A stretch of DNA of 64,000 nucleotides from an uncultured Lachnospiraceae bacterium (GCA_910585075.1 CAJUED010000002.1:50268-114267); one strand, 5' to 3'; numbered from the stretch's first letter, positions 42,794 to 51,345 are shown. Notes: generated by a model from the letters alone, not told the origin. Numbers and translations: made by a program.

Positions 42794-44338
42794 TTACATG
42801 GAATGGAGCGCCTGGTATTCCGCCTGCAATCCCATTCTTTCATACTGCTCAACAGGAGCGTCATTTTCAATCATCAATTTTGTCATCTGCATCCGAAGGC
42901 GTTTCATCACCGCATCGTCCGTGATGGGATTCAGCTCATGAGGATCTTCTTTCAGGTCATACAAAACCGTTTTCATCTGTGCCGGCCACCCCTGGTGAGG
43001 GAGCACATTTTTCATACACCTATCCTTTCTCCTCTCCTTTGGGGGCACATTTCCGCCAACATAATTATAATCCGGCAGTTTCAGCAGAGAAATATCCTTT
43101 GTAAAAGAAAATGGCCGGGACAGCTCCATCCCCTGAAACTCCTTCGGTGCATACATTGCCCGCATATGGGTGGGCATCAGCAGATAGTGATATAGAGGCC
43201 AGTTTTCTTCGTTAGGGCAAAGTACATATTTATACCTTCCATCCACACAGGTAATCTGCGCTCCGAAAATACCATAAATGATACTATCATGAACCGGAGT
43301 ATTATTTCTTACGGTGTCAAGCAGGGAAATCCCCTGCATATCCTTTGTCCTCTCAATCCCGCAAAAATCAAGAATTGTGGGCGCTAAGTCAATTGTCTGT
43401 ACCAGCGCATCGTTTAAACCGGTATTTTTTGAGACCGGGTCATAGATAAACAGCGGGGTGTGGGCCACTTCCTCCAGCATGTACACATCATTGCCTTTTC
43501 CCCAGTAATCATGTTCTCCCACAAAAAAACCATGATCCGTGTTCACAATCAGCAGCGTATCCTCCCACATGCCGTACCTGTCCATCTTATCCATCACTTT
43601 GCCAAGGCTCTCATCGCACATACTCACCAGCGCCGCATACATTCTGCGCACGTGCTCCACGTAAGGCTTTTCTTCCTCATTTACCGCCCGGTATGGAGGC
43701 CAGTCAAACAGGGGGCCGCTGTAATCCTTTTCATACAACTCCTTGAATTCAGGCATGGCATAAAAAGGCTCATGAGGGTCAAAGGTCTCAATATGCAAAA
43801 ACCAGTTGTCCTGTTCATGGTTCATATCCAGAAATTCCAGTCCCCCGAGGAAGGTTTTGGTCTGGGGCATATCTTCCACTCTCTGTATAAACTGCCTGTT
43901 TGCCCAGTCCTGATCCCATAGGCTGCCCAGATGTTCCGGCATCTGCGGCGGGCACATCATAGCCTTCCAGGGGTCCCCCTCCTGGCCTCTGTTGCAATCC
44001 CATGTGGTATATCTTGTGTGATAGGTAGCTCCCCCATCCTCCCAATAATGGCTGTGGTCAGATACCAAATGGGTGGTATACCCCGCCTCTGCGAGCATCT
44101 CAGGCATGGAATCGTCATAGGGCTCCATAGGCCCCCATGGGCGGTGCAGGAAATTATACCGTCCGGTGTGAAGCTCCCTCCTGGCCGGCATACATGGCAT
44201 AGATCCGCAATAACTGTTTGTAAAGGTCATTGCCTTTTTCCCAAGCCGCTGAAAATTAGGTGCTTTCACCCAGTCATTTCCATAATTGGGAAGCATATGC
44301 CTGTTTAAAGAATCATAAGTAACCATAATTACTTTCAT
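42794..44338 (-). CDS. Type I sulfatase (alkaline phosphatase superfamily), cytosolic
   Basis: The 514-residue protein begins MKVIMVTYDSLNRHMLPNYG (metal Asp in TYDS) and has the formylglycine site CMPARRELHTGR at residues 49-60, a CxPAR variant. NTDHGFFVGEHDYWGKG supplies further metal ligands. It has no signal peptide, so it would remove sulfate from an imported sugar. It is the last gene of the LacI-controlled ABC operon. The Cys must be converted to formylglycine by an anaerobic sulfatase-maturing enzyme, which is not in the window. GGAGG precedes the ATG, and pseudoknot leader copy B lies upstream. Confidence 0.93.
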   Translation of the reverse strand: MKVIMVTYDSLNRHMLPNYGNDWVKAPNFQRLGKKAMTFTNSYCGSMPCMPARRELHTGRYNFLHRPWGPMEPYDDSMPEMLAEAGYTTHLVSDHSHYWEDGGATYHTRYTTWDCNRGQEGDPWKAMMCPPQMPEHLGSLWDQDWANRQFIQRVEDMPQTKTFLGGLEFLDMNHEQDNWFLHIETFDPHEPFYAMPEFKELYEKDYSGPLFDWPPYRAVNEEEKPYVEHVRRMYAALVSMCDESLGKVMDKMDRYGMWEDTLLIVNTDHGFFVGEHDYWGKGNDVYMLEEVAHTPLFIYDPVSKNTGLNDALVQTIDLAPTILDFCGIERTKDMQGISLLDTVRNNTPVHDSIIYGIFGAQITCVDGRYKYVLCPNEENWPLYHYLLMPTHMRAMYAPKEFQGMELSRPFSFTKDISLLKLPDYNYVGGNVPPKERRKDRCMKNVLPHQGWPAQMKTVLYDLKEDPHELNPITDDAVMKRLRMQMTKLMIENDAPVEQYERMGLQAEYQALHSM

Positions 44339-44344
44339 ATTTGA

Positions 44345-44451
44345 CCTCCATTTCTGCGCTGCTTTTTGCTGAGCCTGCCAAAGACATACTCGCAGGAACG
44401 CCAACAGAATCTCCAATTCTGCTCTGCCTTCCACCTATGGAGTGTTTGTAT
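44345..44451 (-). promoter_or_regulatory. Predicted pseudoknot leader, copy B (sulfatase gene), 3' part and hairpin 5' arm boundary
   Basis: The minus-strand hairpin GTTTGTAT / ATACAAAC occupies 44470-44463 and 44451-44444, with loop ATGCGCTGTGA. The loop core TGCGCTG can pair with CAGCGCA at 44361-44355, followed by GAAAT and the ribosome site GGAGG (44349-44345). The hairpin and the downstream segment are about 82 nt apart. It lies between the permease and sulfatase genes inside the operon; the whole element spans 44345-44470. Confidence 0.55.
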
Positions 44452-44550
44452 TCACAGCGCATATACAAACCCTTCTCAGATATAAAATTGGGTAAAGAAG
44501 ATTCTTCTCTCTGCCCGCTTTCCCATTCCAGGGGGCACATCCCCGGCATA

Positions 44551-45399
44551 TCAGTTCTTCATGCCTGTAGTCTGTATCCCTGCGACAAAATATTTCTGTG
44601 CGCAAAAGTACAAAACCACCAGCGGCAGGGAAGTAAACAATGTGGCCGCCATCAGCCAGTTATAATGTGTTGTGGTGGAACCCTTAAACAACTGTAATGC
44701 CAGTTGAACCGTTTTCAGCCTTTCCGAGGACGTCATGATCAGTGGGTAGAAAAAATCATTCCATACCTGAACGCCTTTCAGTATCACCATAGTGGCAAAT
44801 AAGGTTTTTGACATGGGCAGATAGATTCTCACATAGGCGCCAAAGCGTGTACACCCGTCTATCTTAGCCGACTCATCCAGTTCCTTGGGGAAGGTGGTGT
44901 AAAAAGTCTTGCTCAAAAATACCCCCATGGGCGCCGACAGGAAACAGACTACAATAGCTGCCAGCGTATTATACAGATGCAGGTTTTTAATAATGATAAA
45001 CTGCGGAATTGCAATGGCCTGAGAGGGAATCATCATTCCCATAAGCAGAATGATAAACAGCACATTACTGCCCTTAAAGCGCATTCTTGCAAAGGAATAC
45101 CCCGCAATCGTATTGATCAGCACTGAAATCACAACCACACAGAATGTGGTAATCGCCGAATTGGAAAAGGCTCGTATCCAGTCCGCCATCTTCCATGCAT
45201 TTACAAAGCTGGAAACGTCAAGGGAAGCCGGAAGCCAGGCAAAATTCTGCAGGCTGATTTCCGCATCCGTCTTAAAAGCCGTAAGGATTACAAAAAATAC
45301 CGGCAGCAGATAGACAATAGCAATCACCAAAAGCATAACAAATAAAAGCATCCTTTTTATTTTCATACTGCGGTTTAAAACAGCTCCCGTATCATTCAT
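44551..45399 (-). CDS. Carbohydrate ABC transporter permease (MalG-type)
   Basis: The 282-residue permease has six membrane helices and the cytoplasmic EAA loop ELDESAKIDGCTRFGAYVRIYLP (conserved core DESAKIDG). The start at 45399 (MNDTGAVLN) overlaps the upstream permease stop by 8 nt. It forms the channel with the MalF-type partner for the sugar captured by the lipoprotein. No ATPase gene is in the cluster, so a shared MsmK-like ATPase encoded elsewhere is expected. Confidence 0.93.
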   Translation of the reverse strand: MNDTGAVLNRSMKIKRMLLFVMLLVIAIVYLLPVFFVILTAFKTDAEISLQNFAWLPASLDVSSFVNAWKMADWIRAFSNSAITTFCVVVISVLINTIAGYSFARMRFKGSNVLFIILLMGMMIPSQAIAIPQFIIIKNLHLYNTLAAIVVCFLSAPMGVFLSKTFYTTFPKELDESAKIDGCTRFGAYVRIYLPMSKTLFATMVILKGVQVWNDFFYPLIMTSSERLKTVQLALQLFKGSTTTHYNWLMAATLFTSLPLVVLYFCAQKYFVAGIQTTGMKN

Positions 45400-46273
45400 C
45401 CCCTTCACCTCCCCCAAATTTCATATTCAAAATTGTGATTGTCAAAATAATCAAAAGCAGGACAATAGCTTCTGCGGAAGCGTACCCCATCTTATAATAC
45501 TGAAACCCGTTCACATAAACCTGATGGGCAATTGTTGTGGTGGAATTCAGCGGTCCGCCGTTTGTCATGATATAAACCTGGCCAAACACTTCAAAGGATG
45601 CAATACAGGACATGACAAAGACAAAAAAGATGGTAGGCCGCAGGCTTGGAATTGTTATATAAAAAAACTGCTTTATGGTAGTAGCCCCGTCAATTGACGC
45701 CGCCTCATAGAGATGGCCGGGGATTCCCTGCAGCCCCGATAAGTACAGCAGCGTGTAATATCCCAGGGAGGACCATATGGACATAATCGCCACAGATATC
45801 ATGGCAATGTTTTTATCTGACAGCCATCCTACCGCGCTTAACCCTATCCCCGTTAAAGCCTTGTTGATGATACCTGCCTGGGTATTGTACATATAACTCC
45901 ATGCCATGGATATGGCAACCATGGACAAAATATGGGGCAGGTAAAAAACTGTCCTGAAAATTCCCCTTCCCAGCACCTTTGTGTTCAAAAGGACTGCAAG
46001 AAGCAGTGACAGCACCATGGATGGCAAAATGGTCAGCACAGAGTACCAGACCGTGTTCCTGATGGACAATAAAAACAACTCGTCCTTAAAAATATTGATA
46101 TAATTTTTGAACCCCACAAAATTCCATGTCTTAAAATTGTAATCTGTAAAAGACATGCCGAAAGACCAGCAGATTGGCACTAAAATGATAACAAAAAAGA
46201 TGAAATAACTGGGCAGAATCATCAAGTACGCTGATTTTTCACTCTTAAATGGCGCTTTTTTCCTTTTCACCAT
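45392..46273 (-). CDS. Carbohydrate ABC transporter permease (MalF-type)
   Basis: The 293-residue permease has six membrane helices, the N-terminal SAYLMILPSYFIFFVIILVP helix, and the EAA loop HLYEAASIDGATTIKQFFYI. GAGAGG precedes the start. It lies 151 bp after the binding-protein gene; that gap holds a MITE-like element at 46292-46393. Confidence 0.93.
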   Translation of the reverse strand: MVKRKKAPFKSEKSAYLMILPSYFIFFVIILVPICWSFGMSFTDYNFKTWNFVGFKNYINIFKDELFLLSIRNTVWYSVLTILPSMVLSLLLAVLLNTKVLGRGIFRTVFYLPHILSMVAISMAWSYMYNTQAGIINKALTGIGLSAVGWLSDKNIAMISVAIMSIWSSLGYYTLLYLSGLQGIPGHLYEAASIDGATTIKQFFYITIPSLRPTIFFVFVMSCIASFEVFGQVYIMTNGGPLNSTTTIAHQVYVNGFQYYKMGYASAEAIVLLLIILTITILNMKFGGGEGDE

Positions 46274-46291
46274 AAATACCTCTCTTTTTTC

Positions 46292-46393
46292 ACGAGACTG
46301 TCACAATAAGAATGATAGATACAAGATATATAAATATCTGGCTTTCAAAAACGCAATATCCTGTATGCAGTTTTCTTAATGCGACAGCCTCGT
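46292..46393. mobile_element. MITE-like element between transporter genes
   Basis: ACGAGACTGTCACA (46292-46305) and TGCGACAGCCTCGT (46380-46393) are terminal inverted repeats matching at 12 of 14 positions. They enclose an AT-rich, non-coding interior of about 74 bp with a further AGATAT/ATATCT hairpin. It may be a transposon-derived miniature element or a processed intra-operon hairpin. No clear target duplication is visible. Confidence 0.5.
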
Positions 46394-46424
46394 ATGCTTC
46401 CTGTTATTTCCGCTCCAACCTCTC

Positions 46425-47810
46425 TCAGTTGATTAGCGCATCCCACTGAGCGGCCGCATCTGAAAGGGTGGATGTAATGTCCGCATCCGTAGCCATAATC
46501 ATTTCGCTTGCATTACGGAAAATATTGATTCCTTCATTAAAATGAGCAATTGCCGTAGGGCCATATGCATAGGAATGGTCATAGTATTCCGGGACATCCG
46601 CCAGGTGAGGGAAGGTCTGTGCATACCAGTCTTTCAGCGAATCTCTTACACAATACATGCCAAGGTTTTCGGACTTCTTTTTACATGACTCCTCATTGAA
46701 CATATACAGCAGTAAATCTACTGCTTCCTCTTTGTATTTGGAATCATTATTGACACAGATAAAATTACCAATCAGCAAGGTGTTCAAAGAGCAGGGTACA
46801 ACTCCAATCTGTCCCGGAAATGCAGCGTCGGCAGAGCCATATACAGCTTCCGAATTCAGTGACATTGCCGCCAGACCGGACACAATACCATTGGTGGTAT
46901 CGCCTGACTCGCTGGGCAGGCTCACCCCTTCTTCATACAGTCTTTTCATCAGTTCAAAGCTCTCGATAGCGCATTCACTTCCAAAGCTTGCTTTTCCTTC
47001 TTCATCCCAGAAATTTCCATTCTCAAAATCCACATTCCTTGCAAAGAAGGAATAAATCTGTTCCGGGCTGTTAGGTCCTACCGCGGTTGTCATAAGCTCG
47101 AAACCGGACATCACAAGCTTGCCTGCATCATCCTTCACACACATTTTCTTTGCCAGACTCTCTAAATCTTCCAGAGAATCCACCTGAAGGTCATCCTCCG
47201 TCACACCGTTCTGCTCTGCAATATCCTTGCGGTACACCAAAAGACGGGTGGAGGGCTCAAGGAGGCCGTAAATATTACCGTCCACCTTTCCGGTATCCAG
47301 AAAATTGGCGCCGATATCCGTATAACCGTCCCAGTCCTGGGGAATATAATCGGACAGATTCAGCATGTACCCCTGGGCCTGAAAGCTTCCCAACATTCCA
47401 TAGCCTGACATAAATACATCCGGCCCTTCCCCGCTGGCAAGAGCCACGGAAAGCTTTGTGGCATATTCACCCCAACCCACAAAAGAAAGCTCATAAGTAC
47501 TGCCCGGTGAATTTTCTTCAATCCACTTGTCAAATACCGCTCTGTAGGTCTCATCATTTGTGGCGTCCCCTGAGCCTGCCAGCCAGATAACCAAATCCGC
47601 TCCCTCTCCGGAAGCTTCCCCTGTACCGGAGGTTTCTTCTCCACCGGAAGCTTCTTCCGTATCCGCATTTTCATTTGCATCCGTCTCTGCACCCTCCTCG
47701 GACACTCCTTCCTGGGAAGCTGACGCGCTTTCCTGCTTATCTCCTCCGCATGCCGTCAGAGAAAATACCATACATCCTGCCAGTAACATTGCTAACAATC
47801 TCTTTTTCAT
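46425..47810 (-). CDS. Sugar ABC transporter substrate-binding lipoprotein
   Basis: The 461-residue protein has a lipoprotein signal with lipobox LTAC (Cys near 21), a Glu/Ser/Gly-rich linker to about residue 72, then an extracellular solute-binding family 1 fold (DLVIWLAGSGD, ASGEGPDVFMSGYG). It binds an oligosaccharide or sulfated sugar outside the membrane. It is the first structural gene of the LacI-controlled operon. An operator covers the -35 region and pseudoknot leader copy C precedes the ribosome site GAGG. Confidence 0.93.
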   Translation of the reverse strand: MKKRLLAMLLAGCMVFSLTACGGDKQESASASQEGVSEEGAETDANENADTEEASGGEETSGTGEASGEGADLVIWLAGSGDATNDETYRAVFDKWIEENSPGSTYELSFVGWGEYATKLSVALASGEGPDVFMSGYGMLGSFQAQGYMLNLSDYIPQDWDGYTDIGANFLDTGKVDGNIYGLLEPSTRLLVYRKDIAEQNGVTEDDLQVDSLEDLESLAKKMCVKDDAGKLVMSGFELMTTAVGPNSPEQIYSFFARNVDFENGNFWDEEGKASFGSECAIESFELMKRLYEEGVSLPSESGDTTNGIVSGLAAMSLNSEAVYGSADAAFPGQIGVVPCSLNTLLIGNFICVNNDSKYKEEAVDLLLYMFNEESCKKKSENLGMYCVRDSLKDWYAQTFPHLADVPEYYDHSYAYGPTAIAHFNEGINIFRNASEMIMATDADITSTLSDAAAQWDALIN

Positions 47811-47816
47811 TTTTTA

Positions 47817-47887
47817 CCTCATTTCTGCGCTGCTTTTTACACTGCTCTTGCAATTTCCAGGTTTGTGGTTGCAGCGCAGACACAAAC
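47817..47887 (-). promoter_or_regulatory. Predicted pseudoknot leader, copy C (sugar-binding protein gene)
   Basis: On the minus strand GTTTGTG (47887-47881) pairs with CACAAAC (47867-47861). The loop contains TCTGCGCTGC, a perfect 10-nt complement of GCAGCGCAGA at 47833-47824. AAT and the ribosome site GAGG (47820-47817) follow at once. This is the clearest of the four copies. Confidence 0.65.
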
Positions 47888-47918
47888 TTGGAGTAAAAGA
47901 TTTTTTCATCTTCTACGT

Positions 47919-47957
47919 ATTATCTTTTTTTGCGAAACCGTAAGCGCTTACGGTTTC
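47919..47957 (-). promoter_or_regulatory. LacI-type operator and promoter of the sugar ABC operon
   Basis: A perfect 24-bp palindrome at 47934-47957 is built from GAAACCGTAAGC and its inverse complement. The minus-strand -10 is GATAAT (47924-47919), which puts the -35 region inside the palindrome. The 22-bp core is identical to the site before the lacI-type gene. Confidence 0.88.
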
Positions 47958-48096
47958 AGTTATTTTTTTAGCAGACAGAGTAAACGTGCACTTTTACTCC
48001 ATCTGCCTGATTCCCACTTTTATTCTGTAAGCCTGTACATAATAGCCTTTGCTCTCATCCTGTCATCAATGATGAGAAAAATCTCATGCCATATCC

Positions 48097-49086
48097 TTAT
48101 CCCAATGTTTCATTTTCTCTAATTTCATATGTAATCTTGCTCCACTTTTCATCTGTCGGCTTTTTCCGAATCAAATCAGATATTTTTTTACCTGCCTGAT
48201 ATCCCATCTGATAGGCGTCTATCAATACCACCGCCAAGTTGGGAATGAACTTTTTGTCCTGCTCCTTTGAGTGAACCGTTGACACCAGACGCAAATCCTC
48301 AGGAATGCTCAGCCCGGCGTCTTTTACCGCCGCATACACAATACCCGCTATCTCATGCTTTGCAAAAAATATGGCATCCGGCCTGTCTTTTGCCTTTAAC
48401 AGTGTATACAGATATTGATAAACAGACGTCTCCGAATATCCCTCAAAATGAATCAAATCAAAAACATACTTCTCAAATCCATTCTTTATCACACCCTTCT
48501 CTGCCTTTCTGCGTCCGTCCTCATCCGTGTCAATGCAAAGAATACGCTTACAGCCCCTGTCAATCAAAATCTCCATGACTTCTTTCCTGTAAGAGGAAAA
48601 GCCGCCATAGACATTACAGCTTCTCTCATCCCACTCATATCTTGCTCCCGTGTACACTGCCGGAAATTCCTTATCATATAAAGCTTTTAACAGTGGAACC
48701 ATATCGCCGGGCATAAGAGGAAAGATGATTCCATCCATCTTCCTGCGGGAAATCACAGCATCCACAACCTCCGGCTTATCTCCCTCAATCCGGGTGATGA
48801 GAAGATCCCCGCCCGTTTCACTGACTGCCGCATAGGCTCCAAGCATAAAACGGTACATATAGTCCGAACTGATATCCGCATTCCAGACCTGTACCCCTAT
48901 TGTGCCCGTCAGGCCTATGGCAAGGCTTTTGGCGGAAGCTTCCGGCACGAAGTGCAGTTTCTCAATGGCATCTATAATTTTCTCAATATTTTTCTTTGAA
49001 ACACTGCCCCTGTTATTTAAATACCGGGACACACTTGCAATCGATACCCCTGCCTCGTTTGCCACATCATAGATTGTAACTTTCAT
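48097..49086 (-). CDS. LacI-family transcriptional regulator
   Basis: The 329-residue protein has the LacI helix-turn-helix and hinge (TIYDVANEAGVSIASVSRYLNNRG, core ASVSRYLN) and a periplasmic-binding-protein-like sensor domain. It should bind the two identical palindromes at 47934-47957 and 49108-49129, repressing the sugar transporter/sulfatase operon and itself until an inducer binds. The inducer is unknown. It lies directly upstream of the operon on the same strand. Confidence 0.93.
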   Translation of the reverse strand: MKVTIYDVANEAGVSIASVSRYLNNRGSVSKKNIEKIIDAIEKLHFVPEASAKSLAIGLTGTIGVQVWNADISSDYMYRFMLGAYAAVSETGGDLLITRIEGDKPEVVDAVISRRKMDGIIFPLMPGDMVPLLKALYDKEFPAVYTGARYEWDERSCNVYGGFSSYRKEVMEILIDRGCKRILCIDTDEDGRRKAEKGVIKNGFEKYVFDLIHFEGYSETSVYQYLYTLLKAKDRPDAIFFAKHEIAGIVYAAVKDAGLSIPEDLRLVSTVHSKEQDKKFIPNLAVVLIDAYQMGYQAGKKISDLIRKKPTDEKWSKITYEIRENETLG

Positions 49087-49107
49087 ATATTTAACCTGCT
49101 CCCCGCC

Positions 49108-49129
49108 AAACCGTAAGCGCTTACGGTTT
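49108..49129. promoter_or_regulatory. LacI-type operator in front of the regulator gene
   Basis: A perfect 22-bp palindrome made of AAACCGTAAGC and its inverse complement, the same core as at 47934-47957. It lies just downstream of the predicted transcription start, so it fits autoregulation by roadblock. Confidence 0.88.
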
Positions 49130-49139
49130 TGATGTTTTC

Positions 49140-49168
49140 ATCATAATGGCAAGGTATATTTTTGTCAA
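49140..49168 (-). promoter_or_regulatory. Promoter of the LacI-type gene
   Basis: TTGACA (49168-49163) and TATGAT (49145-49140) on the minus strand are 17 bp apart. Confidence 0.8.
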
Positions 49169-49203
49169 TCTCTTTTTGAACTTTTTTCATTGTTTGTGGA
49201 CTA

Positions 49204-49233
49204 TATCTAAATTTCCATATGTAAATTTAGATA
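49204..49233. repeat. 11-bp-arm inverted repeat between DUF1062 and lacI-type genes
   Basis: TATCTAAATTT and AAATTTAGATA flank CCATATGT. It lies 54 bp after the DUF1062 gene and upstream of the lacI-type promoter. There is no U-run, so it is more likely an operator than a terminator. Confidence 0.45.
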
Positions 49234-49287
49234 GTATGCCTATATTATTTTCAAACAGTTCCAAGCATTTCCTGTGCATAAAAAATA

Positions 49288-49851
49288 TCAGAAAAAAACT
49301 TCCTGAAAAATAAGATTGATACCATTTTTCAGCCTGCATCTTTGTAAATCCTGATTGGGAATACTTCTTATCCTTCCCTCCATAACCATCCGTTCATATT
49401 CCTTCCTGGATATATGCAGCTTATCTCTTATAAGGGAAGATACCTTCACAGGCATGAAACAGCTGCATTTGATTGTAAGCTCCACCCCTTCCTCAGGTGA
49501 AAAGCTGTCCCCCACAACCAAGTATTCCGGCAACCCGACTTCCGCCCCATTTCTTTGCAGAAAACCGGCGTCCGTTGCATACCGCTCCACAAGCATCCTG
49601 TCATTTCTATGAAAACCATCCAGTATTTCCATGTTCAGGGATTTAGGAGAAATGCGGGAATAAACCGCCGCATTCCATGTATCGTTACAATGAGAACATT
49701 TATAAATCAGCCAGATATCCAGACTCTTTTTCTGTGCGTTTATCCGGAATTGCTCCGAACAGGTATATGTTGTTTTTTTACCGCATTTTTTACAGTACTT
49801 TAATGCCGGGGGCAGTGAAAGCAGCTGCACTTCCCATGTTATTTTCTCCAT
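49288..49851 (-). CDS. DUF1062 domain protein
   Basis: The 187-residue protein starts MEKITWEVQLLSLPPALKYC and has two CxxC pairs, YCKKCGKKT near 20 and KCSHCNDTW near 57, likely a zinc site. SRISPKSLNMEIL and a C-terminal RKEYERMVMEGRI segment fit the DUF1062 family. AAGGAG lies about 10 nt before the start at 49851. The function is unknown; a nucleic-acid-binding role is possible from the zinc site. Confidence 0.82.
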   Translation of the reverse strand: MEKITWEVQLLSLPPALKYCKKCGKKTTYTCSEQFRINAQKKSLDIWLIYKCSHCNDTWNAAVYSRISPKSLNMEILDGFHRNDRMLVERYATDAGFLQRNGAEVGLPEYLVVGDSFSPEEGVELTIKCSCFMPVKVSSLIRDKLHISRKEYERMVMEGRIRSIPNQDLQRCRLKNGINLIFQEVFF

Positions 49852-50027
49852 ACCGGGATTTCTCCTTGTACAATATCGGCACAACGCTCATATTGTAGTA
49901 CTTCATTTTTAATTCGCAGTAACCATCCAGTCTTTGGCTTCATTTATAGACTGAACTGTCATCGAAATTTATCGTATCATCACGGTATGGAGGAACAAAA
50001 CCTAATACTCTTTTCATAAACAAAGTT

Positions 50028-50052
50028 GGGCAGGAAGATATTCTCCCTGCCC
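50028..50052. terminator. Terminator-like hairpin after the CD3324-type gene
   Basis: GGGCAGG and CCTGCCC pair around AAGATATTCTC, 4 nt past the stop of the gene at 50056. The minus-strand tail is only moderately T-rich. Confidence 0.55.
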
Positions 50053-50055
50053 GTC

Positions 50056-50340
50056 TTAATCATCATTATGTTCTTTTTTCATTTGCCCGATAATACGCTG
50101 AACACTTTTCACAGACAGGAAATATTTTTCCGCCAGATATTCTGTCTGTGCCCCTGCAAGATAGTCCGCATAAATCTTTTTATTTCTCTCTTTCAATTCT
50201 ATGCGGGTCCCTGTGGTCTCACCCCAGTCCTTTTTATTGTCAGAACTTCTGGGGATATAAAGAAACTCTCCGTCCACATATTCCTGTACCTTTGCAAGCA
50301 ATTCTTCGGGTAGAACGTGTGTTGCCTTCTTGTAACTCAT
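50056..50340 (-). CDS. CD3324-family small helix-turn-helix protein
   Basis: The 94-residue protein starts MSYKKATHVLPEELLAKVQE and has a predicted HTH in the second half (YLAEKYFLSVKSVQRIIGQM). This is the CD3324-type family common in Clostridia. GGAG precedes the ATG. It probably binds DNA; targets are unknown. The 349-bp gap upstream (50341-50689) holds diverged copies of a CAAGCGCT-type motif near 50400-50480 and no recognisable gene. Confidence 0.8.
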   Translation of the reverse strand: MSYKKATHVLPEELLAKVQEYVDGEFLYIPRSSDNKKDWGETTGTRIELKERNKKIYADYLAGAQTEYLAEKYFLSVKSVQRIIGQMKKEHNDD

Positions 50341-50689
50341 TCTCCACTCCTATCGTAATTTTCTGTCAAATAGGGACGTAAAGACTATCTGCAACACGCT
50401 CAAGCGCTGCCATGCTCTATGCTCTGCAAGCGCTTATTGCCTCAAACACCGCCATGCCTTGCCAATAGCGTGTGCTGAACATTTTGATTTTTTGTTGCGA
50501 CAGCCCTGCCTACGCAACAGTAACGATAGGATTAAGCATATCCTCTGGTTCTCCTTTCTTTGTCTGTGCCGACTGTTTATGCTGATGTATTTTAGCACAA
50601 TATATGACCGGACAAAACCTCAAATTCTTTTATAAAAAGAAAATAAGTATAAAAACTACAGGAAAGCCATTGTGACAGCTTCCCATTTC

Positions 50690-51076
50690 TCAATCTTCAT
50701 AATGCCCCTTACAGGATATGATTTTAATATTCTGCAATTCGTCAATGTCATATACAAGGCGGTTTGCTTCGTCTGTCCGGCGCATCCAGTCCAATACCTT
50801 TGGCGTTGGCTTCCAACCCTCTGCCTCCATTTCCTTTAATTCCTCCATACTAAATGATATGGTTTCTCCCCGTTCGAGCTGTGCCCGGCTTTCATCCAGC
50901 ATGGCAAGGTATTCAAAGTTTCTCTTTGCTTTCTGCAGTTCGTTATATTCGTGCTCGGAAACAATGACAACATTCTGATTGTTTTTCCGGGAAACAATAA
51001 CAGGTTCACCGCTAAAGGCTCTATCAAGGTAATCTTTCAATCTTGCCCTTAAATCAACAGGTTTAGTAGCAATCAT
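50690..51076 (-). CDS. YefM/Phd-type antitoxin fused to a YoeB toxin tail (chimeric remnant)
   Basis: Residues 1-70 are an ordinary YefM/Phd antitoxin N-terminus (RARLKDYLDRAFSGEPVIVS, then NVVIVSEHEYNELQKAKRN). After a helical linker the last 30 residues read TDEANRLVYDIDELQ and IISCKGHYED. That is the C-terminal end of YoeB/Txe toxins, including the catalytic Arg of RLVY and the His-Tyr pair. The toxin N-terminal two thirds are missing. An internal deletion joining the two genes explains this. GAGGAGG is 6 nt before the ATG at 51076. Confidence 0.75.
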   Translation of the reverse strand: MIATKPVDLRARLKDYLDRAFSGEPVIVSRKNNQNVVIVSEHEYNELQKAKRNFEYLAMLDESRAQLERGETISFSMEELKEMEAEGWKPTPKVLDWMRRTDEANRLVYDIDELQNIKIISCKGHYED

Positions 51077-51243
51077 TTTTTGCCTCCTCTTATTCGGTAC
51101 GTAATATAGTACTGTTTTACGTACTTTTATTATATTTAAAGTATATCCATGTGTCAATAAATATAAAATAATATAGAAATAGAAAAATATGCAATTTGTA
51201 ACTGCTTAGCCTTTCGGCTTCACTGTCGTCAAGTCACATTTGA

Positions 51244-51272
51244 TTGATTTTGCCCGGACGCCATGCTAAAAT
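51244..51272 (+). promoter_or_regulatory. Promoter of the sulfite-reductase fusion gene
   Basis: TTGATT (51244-51249) and TAAAAT (51267-51272) are 17 bp apart, 74 bp before the start codon. Confidence 0.55.
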
Positions 51273-51345
51273 AAAACCAATATACAAGGAAACCGTGGAC
51301 CAGGGTTTTCCTGTTCCATCATAAAAAGATAAAGGAGCAAAGGTT

